DNA of 64,000 nucleotides from contig NZ_LT630337.1 of assembly GCF_900117315.1 (NCBI RefSeq), positions 1,640,678-1,704,677 on the forward strand, in the 5' to 3' direction. This document shows positions 9,317 through 16,585 of this stretch, in pieces. Each line of letters starts with the position of its first letter. Position 1 is the stretch's first letter. Both the position numbers and the translations under genes were made by a program. Below the pieces are notes generated by a model, which made no database searches, was not told the origin of the DNA, and saw only the letters and a list, made by a program, of their open reading frames with translations. The DNA comes from Bacillus massilinigeriensis (GTDB taxonomy: Bacteria; Bacillota; Bacilli; Bacillales; Cytobacillaceae).

Positions 9317-9464
9317 GGGTGAAAACAGAATATTAACAAAAAAGACTTATACGATTAAGGCATAATTAAAATTACCTAATTGACAAATTCTTTTCAGATA
9401 AAAATTCAGAAAGAGGATATATTAACCATAGGTTTTTTCAATTGATATTAAAAAGGTGAATAGG

Positions 9465-10169
9465 ATGGATTTTTTTCATAGCCAAGAATCGTTAACTACC
9501 ATGCAATGGATCTTAAGGGCTATTGTAGCTTATTTCTTTATGTTAATTGCAGCAAAGGTTATGGGGCAGCGTTCGATTTCCCAGTTAAGATTACTTGATT
9601 TTGTTATGGCTTTAATCGTTGGGAATATTATTGCGCACCCCCTATCAGATGAGCATTTAGGTTTAAAGGGTTCAATGATTACAATGAGTGTACTAATTAT
9701 TCTATATACATTAAGTGTAACGGTCAGTTTAAAATCAAATAGAATTAGAAAAATATTGGATACTACTCCTATAAAATTAATTGAAAACGGAGAAATTCTA
9801 TATAAAAATCTAGCTAGGGCAAGAATTTCAATCGATTACTTGCTTACAGAATTGCGAAAGGAGAAAATTGATGATATTTCGAAGGTGGCTGTTGTCATGT
9901 GGGAATCAGGTGGAACTCTTTCTCATTTCATGAAACCTGAATATGAACCAGTGACACCATCGGATTTGAATCTTCCCAAAAAATCCTTTGATTTACCTGT
10001 TACAATTATTAAAGAGGGAAAGGTACATCAATCAGGTTTGCATTCCTTAGGAAAAGATGAAACATGGCTAAGAGAGAAAATTCATCAAACCTATCAAACT
10101 GAAATCCATAATATTTTATTGGCCACGATGAATAAAAAGGAGAAAATCTCAATTTTTCTGTATAAATAA
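9465..10169 (+). CDS. DUF421 membrane protein (YetF/YkjA family)
   Basis: A 234-residue protein of the DUF421 family. The N-terminal half has three hydrophobic helices, including the segments WILRAIVAYFFMLIAAK and MITMSVLIILYTLSVTV. The C-terminal half is soluble, with the typical RISIDYLLTELRKE and a conserved WESGG region. The family's function is unknown; members are often linked to spores or envelope stress. The ATG at 9465 follows AAAAGGTGAATAGG; an in-frame GTG three codons earlier lies inside that ribosome site. It is divergent from adhA, and its own promoter is not obvious. Confidence 0.88.
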   Translation: MDFFHSQESLTTMQWILRAIVAYFFMLIAAKVMGQRSISQLRLLDFVMALIVGNIIAHPLSDEHLGLKGSMITMSVLIILYTLSVTVSLKSNRIRKILDTTPIKLIENGEILYKNLARARISIDYLLTELRKEKIDDISKVAVVMWESGGTLSHFMKPEYEPVTPSDLNLPKKSFDLPVTIIKEGKVHQSGLHSLGKDETWLREKIHQTYQTEIHNILLATMNKKEKISIFLYK

Positions 10170-10212
10170 AAAAAGGTGCCAGGCATCACAATAGCGGATG
10201 CCATAACACCTA
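10170..10212. terminator. Imperfect palindrome between convergent genes, GGTGCC-repeat type
   Basis: GGTGCCAGGCATC is followed by GATGCC and ACACC, giving an imperfect stem between the DUF421 and YjdM genes with A/T-rich flanks. It resembles a degenerate copy of the GGTGCCAGGCACC element found elsewhere in the window. Confidence 0.5.
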
Positions 10213-10213
10213 A

Positions 10214-10558
10214 TTATATCTTTTTCACAAATTCAGATTTTAGCTTCATAGCACCAAAACCGTCAATTTTACATTCAATATCATGATCTCCATCCACTAA
10301 TCGGATATTTTTGGCTTTAGTACCGATTTTTAATACGGATGAGCTCCCTTTCACCTTTAGGTCTTTAATTACGGAAACCGTATCCCCATCTTGAAGTATA
10401 TTTCCATTTGCATCTTTAATTACTTTCACATCTTCATTACTATCTGCTTCTCCTTCAGAAGCCCATTCATGAGCACATTCCGGACACACTAAAAGAGTGC
10501 CATCCTCATATGTATATTCAGAATTGCATTTTGGACAATTTGGTAAAGCTAACGCCAT
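10214..10558 (-). CDS. yjdM: Zinc-ribbon protein YjdM (PhnA family)
   Basis: A 114-residue protein with an N-terminal zinc ribbon formed by CPKC and CPEC (about residues 8-30). It is followed by the PhnA domain with [16 protein letters not shown] and [11 protein letters not shown]. Despite the old 'phosphonate' name, no phosphonate pathway gene is nearby and the role is unclear. The start was placed at MALALPN because GGAGGAAGTGAA precedes that ATG. It appears to be monocistronic. Confidence 0.88.
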   Translation of the reverse strand: MALALPNCPKCNSEYTYEDGTLLVCPECAHEWASEGEADSNEDVKVIKDANGNILQDGDTVSVIKDLKVKGSSSVLKIGTKAKNIRLVDGDHDIECKIDGFGAMKLKSEFVKKI

Positions 10559-10702
10559 TTCACTTCCTCCATTCAAATTAATCAATTACATTTTTGTCTC
10601 ATCCATTCCCAATGACTCTTTATATAGTGTCATATTCTTCTAAAGTTGGCAACCTTCCTCCAAGCTAAAATGTATATTAAAACGAACCAATTGGTAAAAT
10701 AA

Positions 10703-10735
10703 AAAGGTGTTGCCTAATATTTGGGCAACACCTTT
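10703..10735 (-). terminator. Terminator after the butanediol dehydrogenase gene
   Basis: AAAGGTGTTGCC pairs perfectly with GGCAACACCTTT. On the minus strand the stem is followed by TTTTTATTTT, so it ends the upstream bdhA-like transcript. Confidence 0.85.
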
Positions 10736-10788
10736 CATTTATACTTTTTTTAAAAATCTCAATCAAGAATGATTTATGTTGAAATGTA

Positions 10789-11832
10789 TCAAGAAACTTG
10801 AATTAAAATTTTTGCATGGGATTTATCATTAATTAAAGCTTCAAAGCCTTCTTCTACTATATTCTCTAAAGTTGTTTTCTTCGTTACTACTTGATTTACA
10901 TCAAGGATTCCATTGCTAATCATTCTAATGACTTCAGGGAAAATATGACGGTAAACACAGCTAGTTTTGATAGAGATGTCCCTATTAATCATGCTAAATA
11001 AATCTATTTTCGCAGGTTCGCTGAATAGAGAAATTACCATTACTTCTCCGCCTTTTTTCAGTACATTAATGGAATTAGTTAATGTTTGTTGAACCCCGGC
11101 AACCTCATAAGCAACATTCACGCCACCATATTCACTTATGATGACTTCTTCAGGATTCTCTTCAAGGCTATTGATGATATGAGTAGCCCCAACCTCCATT
11201 GCCTTATTTAATCTTTCCTTAGAGATATCTACAGCAATAATGCGAGCTGCACCTGCAGCCTTTGCAGCAAGGATTGTCAGTAAACCGATTGGGCCAACTC
11301 CAAATACAGCAACCGTATCTCCAACCTTTTGCTTGCTTTGTCTAACCGCATAGACAGCTACTGCCGTTGGCTCTATCAAAGCCCCTTGTTCAAATGTAAC
11401 ATTATCAGGAATTTTATGAATCATGTATGGATCGACAACAATATAATCAGCGAAGCCACCATCACCATTTAATCCAACAAAACCAAAGCCCTCACATAAG
11501 TTGTAATTTCCCTTTTTACAGTTTTCACATTTTCCACATTGATACATTGGCTCAATAGCAACTCTATCTCCAACACTAAGGCCTTCTACACCTTCACCTA
11601 ACTCTGCCACAACTCCAGAGAATTCGTGCCCTAATACTAATGGTGCCTTTTGCCCGGATACAATATGTGGTGTATCAACTTGGACCCCAATTCCATGTTG
11701 GTAGGCATGAAGATCGCTACCGCAAATTCCTGCCCATTTTACGTTAATTTTTACTTTTCCTTTTTCAATCTGAGGCTCTTCTCTTTCTTCCACACGAGTA
11801 TCATTTTTACCATACCAAACTAGTGCTTTCAT
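10789..11832 (-). CDS. bdhA: (R,R)-2,3-butanediol/acetoin dehydrogenase-like zinc enzyme
   Basis: A 347-residue medium-chain zinc dehydrogenase close to Bacillus BdhA, which interconverts acetoin and 2,3-butanediol with NAD. It has CGICGSDLHAY and GHEFSGVV (catalytic zinc), a structural-zinc loop CGKCENCKKGNYNLC, the coenzyme loop GVGPIGLL and the C-terminal VTKKTTLENIVEEGFEALI. B. subtilis BdhA, as I recall it, lacks the four-cysteine loop, so a sorbitol/threonine-type relative is possible. The start follows GGGAGGACATCAAAG. No sigma-54 promoter was found upstream. It is monocistronic with a good terminator. Confidence 0.8.
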   Translation of the reverse strand: MKALVWYGKNDTRVEEREEPQIEKGKVKINVKWAGICGSDLHAYQHGIGVQVDTPHIVSGQKAPLVLGHEFSGVVAELGEGVEGLSVGDRVAIEPMYQCGKCENCKKGNYNLCEGFGFVGLNGDGGFADYIVVDPYMIHKIPDNVTFEQGALIEPTAVAVYAVRQSKQKVGDTVAVFGVGPIGLLTILAAKAAGAARIIAVDISKERLNKAMEVGATHIINSLEENPEEVIISEYGGVNVAYEVAGVQQTLTNSINVLKKGGEVMVISLFSEPAKIDLFSMINRDISIKTSCVYRHIFPEVIRMISNGILDVNQVVTKKTTLENIVEEGFEALINDKSHAKILIQVS

Positions 11833-12078
11833 CTTTGATGTCCTCCCTATGTAAATAAAACGAACAAAACTAGTTTATCACTTCCAATAATCGGAAAAGT
11901 GAATATTATATTAATATTTTTTATACAAATTTCGAACAATGAATTAAATCCATATTTTAAATTTGAAAAATTGTTTTGCATCACATTTCCTTTTTCTTCA
12001 TACATTTAAACTCAAGAGGAAATAATTATATAGAAATAATTAATGGTTCGTATTAAGCAAAAAAAGGGTGGATTAATA

Positions 12079-12792
12079 ATGTCTTTTTATCAAGAGATAA
12101 CCCCGTTCTATGATCAAATATTTCCGACTAATGATCAAACCTTACGCTTTTTATCTATCTGCTTCAAAGGAAAAAGGAATTTATTAGATGTTGGTGCTGG
12201 TACAGGTAATATGGCATTTTCACTTGCCAACAGTGGTTTTATGGTAACTGCGATTGAACCTGAGGAAACAATGATCGAGGAAATTCATAAAAAGGTAGTA
12301 AAAAGCTCTAATCATTTTCAAGTAGATTCAAAAAGCATGCTTCAGCTAGATGAATTAACAAGCACCTTTGATGGAATATACTGCATTGGAAATACGCTTG
12401 CTCATCTAACTAATCTTGAGGAAATATCACAATTCTTCCGTCAGTCCTATCAAAAACTAGAAACAGATGGAATCTTTATTATACAAATGGTCAATTTCAA
12501 AAAAGTACTTACGAATAACTTATTTTCATTTCCTATAATTGAAAATAATCATTTTTCATTTGAAAGAAAATATGACTTAGATGGTGAGAAGATTCAATTC
12601 ACAACTTCCTTAAAGGTCAAGGATTTGGAAGAACCAATTACCAATACAATTCCTTTATTTCCAGCAACAGCCGAGCAAATAATCCCCATTCTCCAGAGCA
12701 TAGGGTTTCGAGAAATCACAAGCTACGGCAAATTTGACTTCACCCCCTATACCCATGATTCACCCGCTTTAATAATTGTTTCCAAAAAATGA
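12079..12792 (+). CDS. SAM-dependent methyltransferase, substrate unknown
   Basis: A 237-residue class I methyltransferase. Motif I is LLDVGAGTGN (about residues 37-46) and the acidic end of strand 2 is AIEPEETM, followed by a post-I region with FDGIYCIGNTLAHL. The fold is clear but nothing shows the acceptor molecule. The ATG at 12079 follows AAGGGTGG; a longer in-frame extension to 12043 has no ribosome site. It is a single gene ending in a perfect terminator palindrome. Confidence 0.8.
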   Translation: MSFYQEITPFYDQIFPTNDQTLRFLSICFKGKRNLLDVGAGTGNMAFSLANSGFMVTAIEPEETMIEEIHKKVVKSSNHFQVDSKSMLQLDELTSTFDGIYCIGNTLAHLTNLEEISQFFRQSYQKLETDGIFIIQMVNFKKVLTNNLFSFPIIENNHFSFERKYDLDGEKIQFTTSLKVKDLEEPITNTIPLFPATAEQIIPILQSIGFREITSYGKFDFTPYTHDSPALIIVSKK

Positions 12793-12819
12793 CAGGTGCC
12801 AGGCACCTGTCATTTTTTT
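12790..12819 (+). terminator. Perfect palindromic terminator containing the GGTGCCAGGCACC repeat
   Basis: TGACAGGTGCC-AGGCACCTGTCA is an almost loopless palindrome followed by TTTTTTT. It is positioned between convergent genes and doubles as a copy of the dispersed repeat family. Confidence 0.85.
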
Positions 12820-13474
12820 ACTTATTAAATTTTTCAGGGAACTGTTTAACGATGCCATCAGTTAGAAAATCTCCTAAATGAATTAAGTGAGTTTCATTCA
12901 GATCGGCAGCACGAATGTCACCTTCCCAGTCTTCATTAAGTCGGTCAGTTACTTCATCAATGGTTAATTTTAAATGTGTTTGAAACATATCTGTGAGCAC
13001 TTTCCTTGACCAATTTGGATTTGCGGTTGATAAAAAATCTACAATAATATCTGCATTTCGAAACCATTCTTTATTATATTTATCTACATTCGCCTTATCA
13101 TTTTTTTTAGCTGCTTCTACGAGATGGCCTGCAATTAAGATATGTTCTTTTAATAACTCAGTCAGCTTATTCCCTGCTGCTTCTCCGTAAAACGGCTTAA
13201 TTTCATTACCTATTTCCACCTGATTTTTTAATAGGCGATCCAGAACATGCTTCTTATCCTCAAGTCCCGCAAGGCTACTAACGATAAAGCTTCTTGTCCA
13301 CCAAGCATGTTCAATCCATAGCTCCTGCATCCTATATTTTAATGAAATAATGGAAGCATTGATACAAGGATCTGCTTGCCTAGTAGGAGCCTTACCCTCC
13401 GTTAATGCAGCTGCAGATACATGAAAATTTGCAAAGGAAAATACCATAAATAATGAAATCAACACTCGAAACAA
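12818..13474 (-). CDS. Secreted helical protein of unknown function
   Basis: A 218-residue protein with a signal peptide (hydrophobic stretch LISLFMVFSFANF, probable cleavage after VSAAA) and then an all-helical exported domain. That domain seems to hold two similar helical hairpins: one around WIEHAWWTRSFIVSSL and LKEHILIAGHLVEAA, the other around MFQTHLKLTIDEV and ETHLIHLGDFLTDGI. Spaced His, Trp and acidic residues could bind a metal or cofactor, which is speculation. Translation probably starts at TTG (13474), about 9 bases after AAAGGAG. I do not recognise the family. Confidence 0.65.
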   Translation of the reverse strand: MFRVLISLFMVFSFANFHVSAAALTEGKAPTRQADPCINASIISLKYRMQELWIEHAWWTRSFIVSSLAGLEDKKHVLDRLLKNQVEIGNEIKPFYGEAAGNKLTELLKEHILIAGHLVEAAKKNDKANVDKYNKEWFRNADIIVDFLSTANPNWSRKVLTDMFQTHLKLTIDEVTDRLNEDWEGDIRAADLNETHLIHLGDFLTDGIVKQFPEKFNK

Positions 13475-13546
13475 TAGTAGCAGCTCCTTTATATGGTTTT
13501 TCTATATATTATCCAAATCTTTTCGTATCTTATGCTACTTATGTGA

Positions 13547-13586
13547 TAAAAAAATGCGATACCTCCTAAAAATAGAAGTATCGCAT
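13547..13586 (-). terminator. Terminator after the small membrane protein gene
   Basis: ATGCGATAC pairs with GTATCGCAT, and on the minus strand the stem is followed by TTTTTTT. It sits downstream of the gene ending at 13608. Confidence 0.8.
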
Positions 13587-13607
13587 ATATAAATAAAAGC
13601 TGATTTA

Positions 13608-13871
13608 TTAATGGTTTTTTTTCGTAATGATTGCGAGGCCAATAGCAAGTAAAGGCAAAAATAGAAAGAAAGTAAAATAACCTTCTTGGCTGGCTAGTGT
13701 AAGGGCAGGTATGATGAATGTTATTCCACTTGTCAGGAATGCCTTCCATGACTTTTTAAACAAGCCAATCAAAAAGGAGATCCCTGAAGCGATGATTAAT
13801 CCCCAATAGAAGGCGCCAACAAGTAGAAATCCTAGATCTGACCAGATTGTTCCGACCATAAAGAATCCCAT
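13608..13871 (-). CDS. Small integral membrane protein, unknown function
   Basis: An 87-residue hydrophobic protein with about three membrane segments. They are around WSDLGFLLVGAFYWGLIIASG, AFLTSGITFIIPALTLA and YFTFFLFLPLLAIGLAI, and the tail is basic (TKKNH). The start MGFFMVGTI is chosen because AAAGGGATGG precedes it. Its own terminator follows, and no neighbour suggests a job. I do not recognise the family. Confidence 0.6.
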   Translation of the reverse strand: MGFFMVGTIWSDLGFLLVGAFYWGLIIASGISFLIGLFKKSWKAFLTSGITFIIPALTLASQEGYFTFFLFLPLLAIGLAIITKKNH

Positions 13872-14098
13872 ATGAATCCATCCCTTTTTATTCCTATTTA
13901 TCAAGTATCTTTCTTAGTAAGGAATAGAGTTAAGTTCGAAAGATTCCTACATTTATAATATACATCAAGGTTTCAAAATGTGTCCTAAAGTTTATAAAAT
14001 AAGCTATATAATCTTTTATTACAACACCCAATTTATTAATAGTTCAATTAACCTCTAATGAAATGACCTAGAGTATTTCAATTCAAGTTTATTTCAAT

Positions 14099-14497
14099 CT
14101 ATTCCTTAACAACTTCTCCCTCCCAGCTCTGAATTCCACCTTCCACGTTAATTATCTGTCGATAGCCCGATTCCTTTAAAATTTCTGCAGCCTGCATGCT
14201 CCTATTTCCACTTCGGCAAATTAACACGATTTCTGCATCCTTTGATAATTTGGCATTACCAGCTTCTATAGTGCTTAAAGGGACATTAACCATTCCCTCA
14301 ATATGTCCTGATTCAAATTCTGATGGTTCTCTTACATCTATAAAGATTATTTTATTCTGATTATTATCATCATCTAATTTATCTCCTAATTCATCAGTAG
14401 AAATATTCTTAATGCCACCGTTTCCAACTAAATTAAAGCCAACAATTCCGATAACTACTAAAAATGCCAACAATACAATCCATTTCGTCCTTCCCAT
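14099..14497 (-). CDS. Membrane-anchored rhodanese-like sulfurtransferase
   Basis: A 132-residue protein with one N-terminal transmembrane helix (WIVLLAFLVVIGIVGFNLV) and a single rhodanese domain. The active-site loop is CRSGNRS and the characteristic DVREPSEFESGHIEGMVNVP is present. Such enzymes carry a persulfide on the loop cysteine; the helix anchors the domain at the membrane, probably facing outward. The start MGRTKW follows AAAGGGGGAAACAGG. A longer frame to 14572 lacks that signal. Partner and substrate are unknown. Confidence 0.85.
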   Translation of the reverse strand: MGRTKWIVLLAFLVVIGIVGFNLVGNGGIKNISTDELGDKLDDDNNQNKIIFIDVREPSEFESGHIEGMVNVPLSTIEAGNAKLSKDAEIVLICRSGNRSMQAAEILKESGYRQIINVEGGIQSWEGEVVKE

Positions 14498-14772
14498 TCC
14501 TGTTTCCCCCTTTAAAGCTTTTGAATATACCTGATAGGGTATTTTATCATATGTTATCATATCTTTTTTCATATCACTATTGTTTTGTACTCATTAAAAA
14601 TTTTAAAGGATAGAATTTAAGTGTATGGCCTAATAATAATTGCATGAGAAGTAACAATATTTATTGTATCATCTCACCTATTAAATCAAATCATAAATCA
14701 ATTCTTCCATTTAGTATATAAATTTAAAGATGAGAAAAAATGAAATAGAAGCATTTAGGGGAGTTGAATACA

Positions 14773-15738
14773 GTGACATTCGTTCGATTAGGATATGTAG
14801 CTATGAGTACTCATTTAAAAAATTGTTCTCCCTCACAAACGATGACCTATGCCCATTTCGAACAATTAAGTGATAGAGAAGCCGCTATCAGGAAACTAGA
14901 ACGAATTGCCCTATCCAATTTGGAGAACTGTCTCAGGCTGCTCAAGCATAACTTAGCTCATGATATTCATTTTTTTCGTTTAAGTTCGAGACTAATTCCT
15001 TTAGCTACTCATGAGGAGTTAGAGGATTGGAATTACATGAAACCTCTAAAGGAGAAATTCAGTGAAATTGGTGAATTTGCAAGGAAGAATGATGTTAGAT
15101 TGGATTTTCATCCCGATCACTTCGTTGTGTTAAATTCACCAAAGAAGGAAATTTTAAAAACTTCAGTACATACGTTACAATACCATCTAAAAATGCTAAA
15201 AGGAATGAACATAAATCCAATTCATCGATGTGTATTGCATGTAGGAGGAAAATACGAAGGTAAGGAAATGGCTTTAGAGCAGTTTGTTCATAACTGGGGA
15301 TATATTCCAACCACTATTCAAAAAATGATTATGCTAGAAAATGATGATAAATCTTTTGATCTTATTGATACCTTATATTTATGTGAGAAATTAGGAATAC
15401 CTTTCGTTTTCGATTATCATCATCATCTAGCAAATTTTTCAGAAGAAGATTGGCTTACCTATTGGCCACGTATCGTCCAAACCTGGTCCCAATCTCCTTT
15501 GCCAATAAAAATGCACCTATCTAGCCCAAAAAGCGAAAAAAGATTCCGGGACCATGCAGATTATGTTGATTTGGATATGTTTCTAAAGTTCCTCAACGGA
15601 ATCAAAGGTAGTATTCCACAGATTGACTGTATGATTGAGGCAAAACAAAAAGATGATACCTTATTCAAACTAATAGATGAATTAAGGGACCATCCTGAAA
15701 TCATTATGATAGATCAATCAAGTTTTCATATTAAATAA
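14773..15738 (+). CDS. uvsE: UV damage endonuclease UvsE
   Basis: A 321-residue UVDE-family nuclease that nicks DNA 5' to UV photoproducts, beginning an excision route independent of UvrABC. It shows the TIM-barrel metal-site segments DFHPDHFVV, HVGGKYEGKE, MLENDDKSFD, FVFDYHHHLAN and HLSSPKSEKRFRDHADY, ending near DCMIEAKQKD. It matches the Bacillus enzyme along its length. I prefer the GTG at 14773, about 9 bases after AGGGGAG, over the TTG at 14764, which touches the ribosome site. Useful in spores together with splB in this window. Confidence 0.9.
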   Translation: MTFVRLGYVAMSTHLKNCSPSQTMTYAHFEQLSDREAAIRKLERIALSNLENCLRLLKHNLAHDIHFFRLSSRLIPLATHEELEDWNYMKPLKEKFSEIGEFARKNDVRLDFHPDHFVVLNSPKKEILKTSVHTLQYHLKMLKGMNINPIHRCVLHVGGKYEGKEMALEQFVHNWGYIPTTIQKMIMLENDDKSFDLIDTLYLCEKLGIPFVFDYHHHLANFSEEDWLTYWPRIVQTWSQSPLPIKMHLSSPKSEKRFRDHADYVDLDMFLKFLNGIKGSIPQIDCMIEAKQKDDTLFKLIDELRDHPEIIMIDQSSFHIK

Positions 15739-15762
15739 TCTTGAGTATCCAAAACAACATTT

Positions 15763-15894
15763 TTAGCTGTCCGGATACATTTTCTTTAAAAAGCTTATAG
15801 ATTGTCGGATTAATTCTTTTAGCACATCAACATCCATGTCATCTATATTATAAATATAATAATTGGGAAACATGATATTTATAACTTTTTCCAC
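15763..15894 (-). CDS. Possible small protein downstream of bcrC
   Basis: Directly after the bcrC stop, in another frame, a 43-codon frame opens with GTG (or a 36-residue version from an ATG at 15873). It contains FPNYYIYNIDDMDVDVLKEL and ends KKMYPDS. Its composition looks protein-like, but there is no clear ribosome site, so it may be a real translationally coupled small gene or the remnant of a larger one. Low confidence. Confidence 0.3.
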   Translation of the reverse strand: MEKVINIMFPNYYIYNIDDMDVDVLKELIRQSISFLKKMYPDS

Positions 15895-15911
15895 AACATT
15901 TAAGTGATTCT

Positions 15912-16526
15912 CTATAAATCCTTAGACACATCATCCTTAGATTTGGTCCGTGATGGAAGAATTAGCTGTTCACCCTTTTCATAGGCGGATAGTAATTTCG
16001 TTGTTAAGCTTAGCTTAGGAACTACTTTATATACAATCATCGCAGCAATAATACTAATAATTGCCCCTACAAGCACATCTGCTGGATAATGAACTCCAAC
16101 CCAAATACGTGAAATCCCTACAAGAACTGCCAATACTCCCCATAAAAACCCCCAGCCTCTTTTAAACAACCAAAAGGTTATACAAAAGGAGAAAAATAAG
16201 ATGGTGTGGTCACTTGGAAAAGAATTATCGACTGCCTTTTCTATTAACTGATTCACATTGCCAAGCTCTGCAAATGGTTGATTGTTCGAATGTAGTTTTC
16301 CAGCAATCTTTCCAATTATTTCAGCCATAACAAAGGTAACCCCAGCACAAATAATCATGATCCGATTGTTTTTATTTCGTGTAAACCAATAAATTATTAC
16401 TGATAATGCTAGGAAAAATACCATGTATTCAGCAATAAACACCATGGCAGGATTTAACTCTGAGTACTGCTTTCCTAGATTATTAATCATTCTAAACCAT
16501 TGAATATTTATATCTAACAAATTCAT
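15912..16526 (-). CDS. bcrC: Undecaprenyl-diphosphatase, PAP2 type (BcrC-like)
   Basis: A 204-residue membrane phosphatase of the PAP2 family. It would recycle undecaprenyl diphosphate for peptidoglycan synthesis and give bacitracin tolerance. It has about five membrane helices and the motifs FPSDHT and SRIWVGVHYPADVLVG. The first motif reads SNNQPF where most PAP2 enzymes have an Arg-Pro. The start MNLLDINIQ lies just after GAGAGG; the longer frame adds an N-terminal extension without family support. It lies downstream of the PBP gene on the same strand with a short gap, consistent with a shared cell-wall role. Confidence 0.85.
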   Translation of the reverse strand: MNLLDINIQWFRMINNLGKQYSELNPAMVFIAEYMVFFLALSVIIYWFTRNKNNRIMIICAGVTFVMAEIIGKIAGKLHSNNQPFAELGNVNQLIEKAVDNSFPSDHTILFFSFCITFWLFKRGWGFLWGVLAVLVGISRIWVGVHYPADVLVGAIISIIAAMIVYKVVPKLSLTTKLLSAYEKGEQLILPSRTKSKDDVSKDL

Positions 16527-16585
16527 CTTCCTCTCAGTTCCCTCATAAATAAGACTCAAGCAAAAAGATCTGTTGAACTCTTATT

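Noticed and set aside
10789..11832. Membership of the butanediol dehydrogenase gene in the sigma-54 alcohol regulon.
   Set aside because: No -24/-12 element and no TTGG-N9-CCAA pair upstream; it also has its own terminator.
13489..13749. An 86-codon frame overlapping the small membrane protein gene.
   Set aside because: It lies on the same strand in another frame, runs through the terminator and lacks a ribosome site.
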